Made by a program: the position numbers and the translations under genes. Below are positions 8,382 to 17,682 of a stretch of DNA of 56,757 nt, in pieces. The notes beneath the pieces are model-generated. The model did no database searches and was not told where the DNA came from. It saw only the letters and a program-made list of their open reading frames with translations. Positions within the stretch are counted from its first letter, which is position 1. Each line of letters opens with the position of its first letter. The stretch covers positions 1 through 56,757 of the forward strand of contig DIHK01000072.1 in NCBI GenBank assembly GCA_002420115.1, read 5' to 3'. This stretch comes from Nitrospira sp. UBA5698. Lineage in GTDB: Bacteria > Nitrospirota > Nitrospiria > Nitrospirales > Nitrospiraceae.

Positions 8382-9773
8382 ATGACGTCTGTACTTTCCT
8401 GGTCACCTGATACCTTGTGGTTGCTGCTCCAGAAAGCCTGGTGGTTTCTCGTGGTCTTGGGCGTCCTGGTGGCCTTCCATGAACTCGGCCATTTTCTTGC
8501 TGCACGCTGGGTAGGAGTCAAAGTCCTCAAGTTTTCCATCGGCTTCGGTCCGAAACTCTTCGGCAGACAGGTGGGCGAAACCGAGTACCTCGTTTCTGCG
8601 GTCCCGCTCGGCGGTTATGTCAAACTGTTTGGAGAGGACGAAACAGAGGCCACGACTTCTGACGATCGTCGCCGATCGTTCGCTCATCAGGGGCTCTGGG
8701 GCAAGGTGCTGATCGTTGCAGCCGGTCCTGGGTTTAATTTCATTCTTGCTTACCTGATCTTTGCTGGGTGGCTGTCCACTGGTACTCCTCTGTTTGTCCC
8801 GACCTTCCGTGACCTCAGTGCCGACATCGAAGCGTTGGTTCCCGATTCTCCCGTCGCAAAGGCAGGGATGGAAATTGGTGACCGAGTCGTCAAAGTCAAC
8901 GGGAAAGATATTTCGACTAGGACGGAACTCTTGGATCTCGTCGCGAAAAGCAAGGGACAACCCATTGCACTCGAAGTTCGACGAGAGGGACAACTGAAAA
9001 CCATCACCGCGACGCCTGTCATAATCACCGGAGACGGCACCCACACTGACGAGCCGCTCTACACCATCGGTGTAGAAGAAACACCGCCCCTGGTCACCTC
9101 GGTCATGCATGGATCACCTGCCGCATCGGCCGGAGTGCAACCAGGCGATCGCGTCGTCACAATCGATGGGCAGACCATCTACACCTGGGGACAAATGACG
9201 ACGCAGGTCAGAGAACACCCGCTCAAGCCGCTCACATTTGAGGTCCTTCGGGAAGGGGCCAGGACGACGTTGACCGTCACGCCGACCAGTGAAAAGGTCA
9301 CGGTCAACGGGCAAACACTCGAAGTTGGAAAGATTGGCATTTCGGGTCCTGGCCGTTCGCTGATGCACTCCAATAACCCCGCAGAGGCCGTCTACCACGG
9401 ACTTGAAGCCACCTGGGGATGGACCGAACTGACCGCAGTTGGCCTCTACAAAATGGTGGTCGGCGACATCTCGAGCAAGAACATCGGCGGACCGCTGACG
9501 ATCGCCAATATTTCTGGGGAAGCCGCGTCTCAAGGCGCCTCCAGCGTTGTCTTCTTGATCGCCATCCTCAGCATCAATCTCGGAGTGCTCAACCTACTCC
9601 CCATTCCCATCCTCGACGGCGGGCACTTGCTCTTTTTCTTGATCGAAGGCATTCTGCGCAAGCCGCTCGGCGAACGGCAACGAGAAGTGGCTCAGCAGGT
9701 CGGATTGGTACTCCTGGTCGGGGTCATGATCTTCGCCTTCTGGAATGACCTGGAACGGATCTTCGCCCGCTAG
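8382..9773 (+). CDS. rseP: RseP-type site-2 zinc metalloprotease
   Basis: 463 residues. HELGH (H33-H37) lies in the first transmembrane segment and the second metal-site motif NLLPIPILDGGH is near residue 408. Two PDZ domains occupy roughly residues 125-210 and 215-300 (motifs PVAKAGMEIGDRVVKVNG and PAASAGVQPGDRVVTIDG). Intramembrane proteolysis by RseP releases anti-sigma factors and clears signal peptides. No anti-sigma gene is adjacent. ATG 8382 follows a GACAGGGAG ribosome site. A 61-base gap before it could hold a weak internal promoter. Confidence 0.95.
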   Translation: MTSVLSWSPDTLWLLLQKAWWFLVVLGVLVAFHELGHFLAARWVGVKVLKFSIGFGPKLFGRQVGETEYLVSAVPLGGYVKLFGEDETEATTSDDRRRSFAHQGLWGKVLIVAAGPGFNFILAYLIFAGWLSTGTPLFVPTFRDLSADIEALVPDSPVAKAGMEIGDRVVKVNGKDISTRTELLDLVAKSKGQPIALEVRREGQLKTITATPVIITGDGTHTDEPLYTIGVEETPPLVTSVMHGSPAASAGVQPGDRVVTIDGQTIYTWGQMTTQVREHPLKPLTFEVLREGARTTLTVTPTSEKVTVNGQTLEVGKIGISGPGRSLMHSNNPAEAVYHGLEATWGWTELTAVGLYKMVVGDISSKNIGGPLTIANISGEAASQGASSVVFLIAILSINLGVLNLLPIPILDGGHLLFFLIEGILRKPLGERQREVAQQVGLVLLVGVMIFAFWNDLERIFAR

Positions 9774-9825
9774 ACGGAATACTGAAACCTTCCACTAGTC
9801 AATTCACACACATAGTGACAACACC

Positions 9826-11544
9826 ATGAAGACATCTCAATTACTCATCCCCACTTTGCGGGACGATCCCGGTGAAGCGGAAACGGTCAGCCATCGGCTC
9901 ATGTTGCGCGCTGGGATGATTCGGAAGGTGGCGGCAGGCATCTATACCTATCTTCCACTCGGTCTGCGCGTGATTCGAAAAATCGAACAGATTATCCGGG
10001 AGGAAATGAACCGTGCCGGCGCACAGGAACTCCTGATGCCGATCGCATCTCCCGCCGAGCTCTGGAAAGAGACGGCTCGTTGGGACTACTACGGCAAGGA
10101 ACTGCTCCGTTTCAAAGACCGTCATGAACGAGACTTTTGCCTGGGCCCGACGCACGAAGAGGTCATTACCGATCTCTTCAGACGCGAAGTCCGTTCCTAT
10201 CGCCAACTTCCACTCAACTTGTATCAAATTCAAACCAAATTCCGAGATGAGATCCGTCCCCGCTTTGGGCTGATGCGAGGTCGTGAATTCATCATGAAGG
10301 ATGCCTACAGCTTTGACCTCGATGAGAACAGCGCCAAGACCAGCTACCAAAACATGTACGACGCCTATACCCGGATCTTCATGCGATGCGGACTGACCTT
10401 CCGAGCGGTCGAAGCCGACACAGGGCTTATCGGCGGGGACGTCTCACACGAGTTCATGGTATTGGCGGAAACCGGCGAAGCCACGGTGGCGTACAGCGAC
10501 CAAGGCTCATATGCCGCCAACCTTGAGCGAGCAGAGGTGCTCCCTCCTACCGAGGTCGATACATCTCCCCTTCGCCCCATGGCGCCCATTGCAACACCGC
10601 AGTGTCGGACGGTAGACGAAGTCACGACCTTTCTCAAGATTACCCCTCGGCAACTGGTCAAAACTCTTCTCTATCGGGCTGGGACCGACACGATTGCCGT
10701 GTTGATCAGAGGAGACCACGAGGTGAACGAGGTCAAATTGGCGCGGCTCCTCCAAGTCACCGATGTGATGCTGGCCGATCCGGAGACGCTCCAACGGGTG
10801 ACGGGAGCCCCCCCAGGGTTTGCAGGACCGGTTGGGCTGCAGCAGGTCAGAATCTTGGCTGATCACGCCATCAAAGGGATGCGAAACGTCGTCATTGGAG
10901 CGAACAAAGCCGATACCCACTATCAGGACGCCAATCTCGATCGAGACTTTACGGTCGAACAATTTACCGATCTTCGCAACGCCCAATCTGGAGATCCTTC
11001 TCCTCGGGGAACCGGTGTGTTGACGCTGGCAAAAGGGATCGAGGTCGGTCAGGTCTTTCTGCTTGGTACGAAGTACAGCCGTAAGATGACTGCCACCATC
11101 CTTGATGACCAGGGAAAAGAACGTCTCGCCATAATGGGTTGCTACGGCATTGGCGTCGGACGAACCGCCGCGGCTGCGATCGAGCAAAATCATGATGAGA
11201 AAGGCATCATCTGGCCCTATCCCATCGCACCAGTCCATGTCCATCTCTTGACCGTCAGCCAATCGGAGAAGACGATCGACATAGCCTCTCGCCTCTATAC
11301 CGACCTAATGGCAGCCGGATTCGAAGTCTTATGGGACGATCGAGCGGATCGAGCCGGTGTGAAATTCAACGATGCGGACCTGATCGGAGCACCGTTTCAA
11401 CTCATCATAGGAGACAAGGGACTTGCCGATGGCATCGTTGAAATGAAGGTACGAAGAACTGGGGCTAAGTCTCGTATTGTACCAAGTGAACTCATTGCCC
11501 ATCTCAAAATGCTTTCCCTCGACATGAGTTCCTCCGCAGGATAA
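9826..11544 (+). CDS. proS: Prolyl-tRNA synthetase, bacterial type
   Basis: 572 residues, class II synthetase. Motif 1 region is near residues 45-75, motif 2 is FRDEIRPRFGLMRGREFIMKD-like (about residues 144-164), and motif 3 is GCYGIGVGRT near residue 440. A YbaK-like editing insertion lies between motifs 2 and 3 (about residues 220-400), as in the long bacterial type. The anticodon-binding domain with WDDRADRAGVKFNDADLIG is at the C-terminus. It charges tRNA-Pro and can edit mischarged Ala. Last gene of the operon. Confidence 0.97.
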   Translation: MKTSQLLIPTLRDDPGEAETVSHRLMLRAGMIRKVAAGIYTYLPLGLRVIRKIEQIIREEMNRAGAQELLMPIASPAELWKETARWDYYGKELLRFKDRHERDFCLGPTHEEVITDLFRREVRSYRQLPLNLYQIQTKFRDEIRPRFGLMRGREFIMKDAYSFDLDENSAKTSYQNMYDAYTRIFMRCGLTFRAVEADTGLIGGDVSHEFMVLAETGEATVAYSDQGSYAANLERAEVLPPTEVDTSPLRPMAPIATPQCRTVDEVTTFLKITPRQLVKTLLYRAGTDTIAVLIRGDHEVNEVKLARLLQVTDVMLADPETLQRVTGAPPGFAGPVGLQQVRILADHAIKGMRNVVIGANKADTHYQDANLDRDFTVEQFTDLRNAQSGDPSPRGTGVLTLAKGIEVGQVFLLGTKYSRKMTATILDDQGKERLAIMGCYGIGVGRTAAAAIEQNHDEKGIIWPYPIAPVHVHLLTVSQSEKTIDIASRLYTDLMAAGFEVLWDDRADRAGVKFNDADLIGAPFQLIIGDKGLADGIVEMKVRRTGAKSRIVPSELIAHLKMLSLDMSSSAG

Positions 11545-11869
11545 ACGGTCCCTCGTTCCGCAACTCACCTTGTGGGCACTGACCGCACCTCGCCGACAGA
11601 AATTGCCTTTTCCTTGCCTTCTCATCTTGTTCGTCTAGACTGAGCCTGTACAGACAACAGCAGGGAAAGAAGCGAGAGAGCACCTTGCCATCGCTTTCCG
11701 TACGTTGAGTTTCCGAGCGACATACGAACGGAGCTGGTGGACTTTTTGGGCGTCTTGTGACCGCCGAACTCTGTGACCACGTCATGACTATGTCCCACTT
11801 CATCCAGCGTGAAGCCCGATTCTTTCACGTCCGGTTCTCGACCAACTCGGTCGGATACACACGACATCG
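11545..11869. other. Intergenic stretch, 325 bases
   Basis: Between proS and the GAF-PilB gene, both on the plus strand. I see no terminator hairpin with a U-tract and no convincing coding sequence; a minus-strand open frame across it has no ribosome site or recognisable content. It probably contains the promoter of the PilB-like gene, but no box pair stands out. Confidence 0.4.
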
Positions 11870-14173
11870 ATGATGCCGAATGTCCAAGACCTCCAACACA
11901 AGGTCGATCACGCGGAACATCTGAAGCGCATTACCGCACAGATTCACGCGGCCAGTCATCTCGACCACATTCTTCTTGATCTTCATAAGGACATCCTGGG
12001 CGTTTTTGATGCTCAAGATCTGACGCTCTTCGCCTTCGATTCAGAGAAGAAGGAAATCTTCTCAAAAGTTCCTCACATTGACGGGGCAGAGGAGGTCCGG
12101 ATTCCGATTACCGAGCAGAGCTTAGCCGGCTTCTGTGCGAAATACCTTCGACCCGTCAATATCACCGATGCGTATAACCTTGCCGAACTGCGAGCGATTC
12201 ACCCAGCATTACTCCACGACACGTCCTACGACAAACGCACCGGATTCAAGACCAAACAAGTCCTGACTTACCCGGTTGTCGCAGACAATAAGTACCTCAT
12301 GGGCGTGCTTCAACTGCTCAACAAGAAGAGTGGGAGTCGCTTTACCCGAAAGGACGAAGAGGCCGTCGACGAAATCGCCAAGGCTCTGGGCATTGCCTTT
12401 TTCAACCTCAAGAAAACATCGAAAAAAACTCCCACAAAGTTCGACCTCCTGGTCGGCAGCAACCGTATCACGCAGAACGAGTTGGAACAGGCGATCGCCG
12501 ATTCCCGCAAGGGCATGAACGATCTCGAAAGCATCTTGCTCGAAAAGCACAAAGTTCCAAAGCTTGATCTCGGCAAATCCCTCGCCCAGTTCTATAAGTG
12601 CCCCTACATTGAGTACAGCGAGCGAACGATCGTTGACGCCGAACTATTGAAAAACCTCAATGTCGACTATCTCAAAAAGAACCACTGGATGCCCCTGAAG
12701 CGTGACCGCAGCGCCATCGAGATCCTGACTGATGATCCGGGAGATCTGGACCGCGTCCAAGACATTAAGCGCACCTTCCCGGGCCTCAATATTCGGTTCG
12801 CCGTCAGCCTTCGCCGCGATATCGCACAGTTTCTGACTTCGGTAACCGGACCAAGTGACGGTGGAGGGCGGAAACTTGATGAAAACGTGTCAGATATTCT
12901 CGGCGAACTGGTCACCGAGGCTCAGGCCGAGGCCATGGAGGAATCGGCTGGCGCCGGAGGGCTTGACGAAAACGACAGCGCCATCGTCCGGCTGGCCAAC
13001 CAAATCATTGCGGATGCCTACCGCCAAAATGCTTCGGATATTCACATCGAGCCTTATGGGGAAAAGCGGGAGACTCTGGTCAGATTCCGAGTCGACGGGG
13101 AATGTTTCGAATACATGAAGATTCCGCAGAGTTACCGCCGTGCCATCGTTTCCCGACTCAAAATCATGGCCAGTCTGGACATCGCTGAGCGCCGCAAGCC
13201 ACAAGACGGCAAGATTAAATTCAAGCTGTCTGAAACGAAAGAAATCGAACTCCGCGTCGCCACACTCCCCACTGCTGGCTATAACGAAGACGTTGTGATG
13301 CGTATCCTCGCGGCAAGCGAGCCGCTGCCGCTCGACAAGATGGGGTTCTCGGAACGTAACCTCAGAGTCCTGAAAGAAATTTCGGAGAAACCCTACGGCA
13401 TCATTTTGTGTGTCGGTCCAACCGGCTCGGGGAAAACCACCACACTGCACTCGGTCTTGGGGAACATCAACACCCCGGACATCAAGATATGGACCGCAGA
13501 AGATCCAGTGGAAATTACTCAATATGGCTTGCGCCAGGTGCAGGTCCAGCCGAAGATCGGATTCACCTTCGCGAGTGCCATGCGGGCATTTCTTCGTGCC
13601 GACCCCGACGTTATCATGGTAGGAGAAATGCGGGATAAAGAAACGGCCGACACCGGTATCGAAGCGTCCCTCACCGGCCATCTCGTCTTGAGTACCCTAC
13701 ATACCAACAGTGCGGTAGAAACCGTCACCCGCTTGCTCGATATGGGCTGCGACCCGTTCAGTTTCGCCGACGCAATGTTGGGCGTGTTGGCACAACGGTT
13801 GGCTCGTCGAATCTGTAAGGACTGCAAAGAACAGTATGTCGGGACGAAAGAAGAGTACGAAGAACTCCGCCAGGGGTACGGGCCTGACTATTGGGATCAG
13901 CTCGGCATCAAACAAGACAATACATTTCGACTGACTCGAGGAAAAGGCTGCGAAACCTGCAATCGATCCGGCTTCAAAGGGCGGGTGGCTCTCCACGAAC
14001 TGCTCCTCGGTACAGACCGAATGAAACGCATGGTCCAACAAAAGTCCCGTACCGAGGACATGTTGAAGGCCGCGATCGAAGATGGAATGACCACGCTCGT
14101 CCAAGACGGGATCCAAAAAGTCTTGCAAGGCCACACCGCGTACAAGGAAGTGAAGGCCGTCGCCATCAAGTAG
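11870..14173 (+). CDS. GAF-domain type IV pilus/type II secretion ATPase (PilB/GspE-like)
   Basis: 767 residues. Domains: GAF-like sensor about residues 10-175 (AGFCAKYLRPVNITDAY, VLTYPVVADNKYLMGVLQLL), MshEN/GspE N-terminal domain about 195-320, then the hexameric ATPase core. Walker A GPTGSGKTTT is near residue 516, the Asp box and Walker B follow (RADPDVIMVGEMRD), and a four-cysteine zinc site is made by CKDC and CETC. It would power pilus extension or secretion. No pilin or secretion genes are adjacent, so the target machine is unknown. A GAF domain fused in front of PilB is unusual. Start is ATG 11870 or 11873; the ribosome site is weak. Confidence 0.9.
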   Translation: MMPNVQDLQHKVDHAEHLKRITAQIHAASHLDHILLDLHKDILGVFDAQDLTLFAFDSEKKEIFSKVPHIDGAEEVRIPITEQSLAGFCAKYLRPVNITDAYNLAELRAIHPALLHDTSYDKRTGFKTKQVLTYPVVADNKYLMGVLQLLNKKSGSRFTRKDEEAVDEIAKALGIAFFNLKKTSKKTPTKFDLLVGSNRITQNELEQAIADSRKGMNDLESILLEKHKVPKLDLGKSLAQFYKCPYIEYSERTIVDAELLKNLNVDYLKKNHWMPLKRDRSAIEILTDDPGDLDRVQDIKRTFPGLNIRFAVSLRRDIAQFLTSVTGPSDGGGRKLDENVSDILGELVTEAQAEAMEESAGAGGLDENDSAIVRLANQIIADAYRQNASDIHIEPYGEKRETLVRFRVDGECFEYMKIPQSYRRAIVSRLKIMASLDIAERRKPQDGKIKFKLSETKEIELRVATLPTAGYNEDVVMRILAASEPLPLDKMGFSERNLRVLKEISEKPYGIILCVGPTGSGKTTTLHSVLGNINTPDIKIWTAEDPVEITQYGLRQVQVQPKIGFTFASAMRAFLRADPDVIMVGEMRDKETADTGIEASLTGHLVLSTLHTNSAVETVTRLLDMGCDPFSFADAMLGVLAQRLARRICKDCKEQYVGTKEEYEELRQGYGPDYWDQLGIKQDNTFRLTRGKGCETCNRSGFKGRVALHELLLGTDRMKRMVQQKSRTEDMLKAAIEDGMTTLVQDGIQKVLQGHTAYKEVKAVAIK

Positions 14174-14213
14174 ATGTTCATTCGACCGACACCTGCCTTG
14201 CCAACTCCAGCTC

Positions 14214-14242
14214 TTCAGTTCCTACTCATAACCGGATAGAAT
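14214..14242 (+). promoter_or_regulatory. Candidate promoter for the MltC-like gene
   Basis: TTCAGT at 14214-14219, 17-base spacer, TAGAAT at 14237-14242. The -10 is good (five of six), the -35 is poor. It lies 28 bases before the ATG at 14271. Confidence 0.4.
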
Positions 14243-14270
14243 AGGCCATTCTTACGGAGGGACCCCTACC

Positions 14271-15503
14271 ATGCGAGCCTCGATATTCCTGCTTGCCTCA
14301 CTCCTGTTACTCGGCGGATGCGAGTCTGCAGACCGAGTGTTGACCAACACGGAACGAGTACTGGGCAGTCGTACCGGACGGACCGTTCTCGATATTGCGA
14401 CAGGTAAAGACCCTAAACAGATACTCAAAGAGCGCGTGGATGCCTACCAGCGCGATCCCGAGGCGGTGCTCAGAGATCTCCGAACGATTCAACGGGACTT
14501 CAATACGCTGATGACCGCGCTCACAGGCAATGTTCGGAAAACATGGGGCGAGAAAGAAGTGAAGGTTCCGGAACAGAAGAAATACGTCAAATATACCCAG
14601 AACTATATGAGCCGGACCATCGTAGACTTCGACAATGGGACAATCCTGGTAGAAACCCTGGACGACAAGGCCCCAAAGGAGAGCTTGAAGAACGCGATCG
14701 TCACGACCTTGCTCACACCGGACGATCCACGCTCCGTCGATCTATTTTCCGACAAGCCGGTGACCCTGACCAGTGACCGTTCTCCCTATTTACTTGGACT
14801 GGTACTGGATCAGGAGGGACAGCCGATCCGCACCCCAGCTCAGGCGGAAGCGTTTGCGGCATCCAGCCTCGAGAGCGCCAAGGCAAGGCCCGTGGACCAG
14901 AACGGCGTCGCAAAACAAGCACTGATCGCCGAACTCAAGATGGTGGCAAACTTCTCGAACAAACAAGCGGACAAATATCGGACAACCGTCACCAGATTTG
15001 CCGAGCAATTCAAAATTAGCCCAAGCCTCATTTTTGCCGTTATTCGGACGGAGAGTAACTTCAACCCGTTTGCCGTGAGTTCTGCCCCTGCCTTTGGTCT
15101 GATGCAGCTGGTTCCAACGAGCGGAGGCCGAGACGCCTACCGAAAGGCAAAGGGGAAAGATACGATTCCATCACGCGAGTATCTGTTCGACCCGGAGAAC
15201 AACATCGAGCTCGGCAGCGCCTATCTGAACGTCCTGTCATACAACCTGCTTGAGCAAGTCGATAACGAGGTCTCACGGGAATATTGCGTGATCTCCGCAT
15301 ACAACACCGGAACGGGAAATGTCTTCAAGGCGTTCGCGGGCAACTCCACATCCGCCATCAATCAGATCAACGGCCTCGAACCGCCGGCCGTCTACGACCG
15401 GTTGCGTACCAATCTTCCGTATCAAGAGACAAGAGATTATCTGGTGAAAGTCGTGGGCTTTCGCAAGCAGTTTGTCTCGCTGGCAGATGGCCCCGGGCGG
15501 TGA
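14271..15503 (+). CDS. mltC: MltC-like lytic murein transglycosylase lipoprotein
   Basis: 410 residues with a lipoprotein signal ending LLGGC (C17). Residues 40-200 resemble the MltC N-terminal domain (DUF3393), including KKYVKYTQNYMSRTIVDFDNG. Residues 235-380 are a soluble-lytic-transglycosylase domain: FAVIRTESNFNPFAVS with the catalytic glutamate near residue 261, then FGLMQLVP and YCVISAYNTGTGNVF. It cleaves the MurNAc-GlcNAc bond of peptidoglycan with 1,6-anhydro product formation, anchored in the outer membrane. CGGAGGGA ribosome site before ATG 14271. Confidence 0.9.
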   Translation: MRASIFLLASLLLLGGCESADRVLTNTERVLGSRTGRTVLDIATGKDPKQILKERVDAYQRDPEAVLRDLRTIQRDFNTLMTALTGNVRKTWGEKEVKVPEQKKYVKYTQNYMSRTIVDFDNGTILVETLDDKAPKESLKNAIVTTLLTPDDPRSVDLFSDKPVTLTSDRSPYLLGLVLDQEGQPIRTPAQAEAFAASSLESAKARPVDQNGVAKQALIAELKMVANFSNKQADKYRTTVTRFAEQFKISPSLIFAVIRTESNFNPFAVSSAPAFGLMQLVPTSGGRDAYRKAKGKDTIPSREYLFDPENNIELGSAYLNVLSYNLLEQVDNEVSREYCVISAYNTGTGNVFKAFAGNSTSAINQINGLEPPAVYDRLRTNLPYQETRDYLVKVVGFRKQFVSLADGPGR

Positions 15504-15554
15504 CCGCCTAGCAGCCGTCAACGCGCTCACTCAGCAAATTTGAACGTTGGAGAA

Positions 15555-15959
15555 TCAGGCGGTGAGTCTGACCCCAGGCTTCGACTGATGGGTCATGAAA
15601 GCCTGAAGGTGTTGATTGTCATGAGGGGACAACCCCTCAAATTCTACTCCATAAATCTGTTCCTTTCCCCATCGCACAGTCGCGGTTTCGATCACCATCG
15701 ATGCTGGCTGATTCGGCAATCGCAACTGCATGGCAATGCGATCACCGGGCGTAATGACCGCCTCCGTCATGACCCGCACCCCTTTTTCCGACACATCATA
15801 GACGATTCCTAACCCTTGTTCGACCACACCCTTTCTGAGGCGCCCCACACGCGCAAACGAGCAGGGGAAAGGAGCGGATACGCGGACGCGAGGATATCGA
15901 CGCAACTGAGGCACACTGCGACTACTGATTGAATTGAAGTCTGAATCATCCATGATCAT
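15555..15959 (-). CDS. PilZ-domain protein 2
   Basis: 134 residues. RRYPRVRVSAPFPC (about 20-33) carries the RxxxR c-di-GMP motif and YDVSEKGVRVMTE (about 56-68) the D/NxSxxG motif, so cyclic di-GMP binding is likely. Almost the entire protein is this one domain. The ATG abuts the TAA of the preceding PilZ gene, so translation is probably coupled. The two proteins are clearly paralogous. No output domain is fused; a binding partner such as a motility, pilus or polysaccharide system is expected but not identified. The PilB-like ATPase lies 1.4 kb away on the other strand. Confidence 0.85.
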   Translation of the reverse strand: MIMDDSDFNSISSRSVPQLRRYPRVRVSAPFPCSFARVGRLRKGVVEQGLGIVYDVSEKGVRVMTEAVITPGDRIAMQLRLPNQPASMVIETATVRWGKEQIYGVEFEGLSPHDNQHLQAFMTHQSKPGVRLTA

Positions 15960-16334
15960 TTACTCCTCTCCTGTGGCATTGATGTACTCAGTCAACTGCC
16001 GTGATACCGACTCGGACACCCTGGTGAACGCAAGCCCATAAAATTGCTGATACCGCCAACACACAGTGGCCACGGCCACTTCTGCCGGGGGAGCGCTCTT
16101 GGTTAATCGAAGCGTGAGGGATACCTGATCACCCGGCTCAATTGGGGCATCCGTACTCAGACAAACCCCGCGGGTCGACAGATCATGGACCAGACCCACA
16201 TCATGAACGGACTTTCGAAACCACCAACCTGTGCCTATGGAAGAAAGGGAACAGCTGAAGGGTGTAAGAATCCGAACCCGAGGATATTGCCGAGGTGTGC
16301 TGTGTGTCACACCCGCCGATTGAATCGTTTGCAT
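15960..16334 (-). CDS. PilZ-domain protein 1
   Basis: 124 residues from the second of two consecutive ATG codons (16337 and 16334); the GAGG ribosome site is six bases from the second. QYPRVRILTPFSC gives the RxxxR motif and HDLSTRGVCLSTD the DxSxxG motif, both needed for c-di-GMP binding. Single-domain protein, paralogue of the gene immediately downstream. Its ribosome site lies inside the 3' arm of a perfect 13-base-pair hairpin (16338-16372), which suggests translational control. Located 60 bases after the helicase gene on the same strand. Confidence 0.84.
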   Translation of the reverse strand: MQTIQSAGVTHSTPRQYPRVRILTPFSCSLSSIGTGWWFRKSVHDVGLVHDLSTRGVCLSTDAPIEPGDQVSLTLRLTKSAPPAEVAVATVCWRYQQFYGLAFTRVSESVSRQLTEYINATGEE

Positions 16335-16337
16335 CAT

Positions 16338-16372
16338 CCACCTCGTGAGAAATACTTTATCTCACGAGGTGG
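16338..16372 (-). promoter_or_regulatory. Hairpin sequestering the PilZ1 ribosome-binding site
   Basis: In the mRNA, arms of 13 bases (16372-16360 and 16350-16338) pair perfectly around a nine-base AU-rich loop. The 3' arm ends ACGAGGTGG directly before ATGATG, so the Shine-Dalgarno is fully paired. There is no U-tract after the stem, arguing against a simple terminator. It could act as an RNA thermometer, a binding site or a coupling device with the upstream helicase transcript. Confidence 0.6.
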
Positions 16373-16395
16373 ATTCTGCGAACTATTTTTCAACT

Positions 16396-17682
16396 TTACG
16401 GACGTGGAGCTGTCGTCGTCCCATGCGCCGAAGCTCTGGGATGGGGCCGTCTCCGGCTGCGGAAGGAACGTGGTTGATCCGGTCGTTCCTGGCTCACCGC
16501 GGAACGACTGGTCCGATGTATATCTTGATGCTCGCGCGGACTTGCCTGTGCAAGAGACCCACCTCCCGGGGCGACCGGAACAGTTTGTCCCAACAGACGC
16601 TCGATCGCACGGAGTTGTTGTGCATCCTCGCTGGTCACAAAACTGGTGGCACGACCGGTCGTTTTCATCCGAGCTGTACGGCCGATTCTGTGCACGTAGT
16701 CTTCGGGAACATTCGGTAAATCAAAATTGATCACATGACCGATATTGGCCACATCAATCCCACGAGCTGCAATATCCGTCGCCACCAACACCCGGAAGGC
16801 CCCCCGTCGAAAACCTTCCAGAGCAGCACGCCTCTGTGACAAACTCCGGTCGCCATGCAACACCGCGACTCGATGGCCCGCACGATCTAGCATACGCCCG
16901 ACCCGATCGGCCCGGTGCTTCGTTCTGGTAAAGACGAGCGCCGTATCTTTATCGGCCCCCAAGAGAGACAACAGAAGATCAGACTTGTCGGCATGCGATG
17001 TATGATGCACTGCCTGAGTCACTCCGTCAGCGGTCGTCGCTGACGGTGCCACCATGACGCGGACAGGGTTGTTGACGCTGGCTTGAACTAACCGGGCGAG
17101 GTCCGCGGGTAACGTGGCCGAAAAAAGCAGGGTCTGCCGCTCCTCCGGTAAGGCGTCAAGGATCTGATTGATTTGAGGCGCAAAGCCCATATCCAACATC
17201 CGATCCGCCTCATCCAGCACCAACATCGTGATGGACGACAACAAAATCGTACCGTTCCACATATGATCAAGCAGTCGACCCGGTGTCGCCACCAGAATAT
17301 CCGGCCGCTGCCGCAAGCCCCGCACTTGGGCTTGCATGTCTGCGCCTCCCACGATGACGGTCGCAGAGATACGACGACTCCGCCCAAGTTTCTCAATCGT
17401 GGTGAGTGTCTGCAAGGCAAGCTCACGCGTCGGCGCGAGGATCAACGCTTTCGGCTGCCCTTTTGGTAAGGCGGAGAGCCGTTCAATCATCGGAATGACA
17501 AACGCGGCCGTTTTTCCCGTACCGGTCTGGGCGCATCCGATCACATCTCGTCCCGCCAGAGCAGGAGGGATGGCTTGCTCTTGAATTGGAGTTGGTGAAA
17601 CAAACTTGGCATCAGCCAAGTCTCGTAAAATTGCCTCAGATAACCCGAGGGCGTGAAAATTGCGTGAAGCAGACGTATCCAC
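16396..17682 (-). CDS. DEAD-box RNA helicase (RhlE-like)
   Basis: 428 residues. All helicase motifs are visible: Q motif FVSPTPIQEQAIP (about 28-40), motif I AQTGTGKT, Ia PTRELALQT, II DEAD, III SAT, IV ALVFTRTKH, V ATDIAARGIDV and VI HRIGRTAR. A basic Arg/Pro/His-rich tail follows residue 375, as in RhlE proteins that act in rRNA maturation and RNA degradation. Start is GTG 17682 with AAAGGAT seven bases upstream. The long 5' region is typical of helicases controlled at the RNA level, but nothing specific is seen. Confidence 0.94.
   Translation of the reverse strand: MDTSASRNFHALGLSEAILRDLADAKFVSPTPIQEQAIPPALAGRDVIGCAQTGTGKTAAFVIPMIERLSALPKGQPKALILAPTRELALQTLTTIEKLGRSRRISATVIVGGADMQAQVRGLRQRPDILVATPGRLLDHMWNGTILLSSITMLVLDEADRMLDMGFAPQINQILDALPEERQTLLFSATLPADLARLVQASVNNPVRVMVAPSATTADGVTQAVHHTSHADKSDLLLSLLGADKDTALVFTRTKHRADRVGRMLDRAGHRVAVLHGDRSLSQRRAALEGFRRGAFRVLVATDIAARGIDVANIGHVINFDLPNVPEDYVHRIGRTARMKTTGRATSFVTSEDAQQLRAIERLLGQTVPVAPGGGSLAQASPREHQDIHRTSRSAVSQERPDQPRSFRSRRRPHPRASAHGTTTAPRP

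Noticed and set aside
10507..11262. 251-codon open frame opposite proS
   Set aside because: Antisense to a well-conserved synthetase, no recognisable domain.
12890..13681. 263-codon open frame opposite the PilB-like ATPase
   Set aside because: Antisense shadow over Walker and zinc motifs of the real gene.
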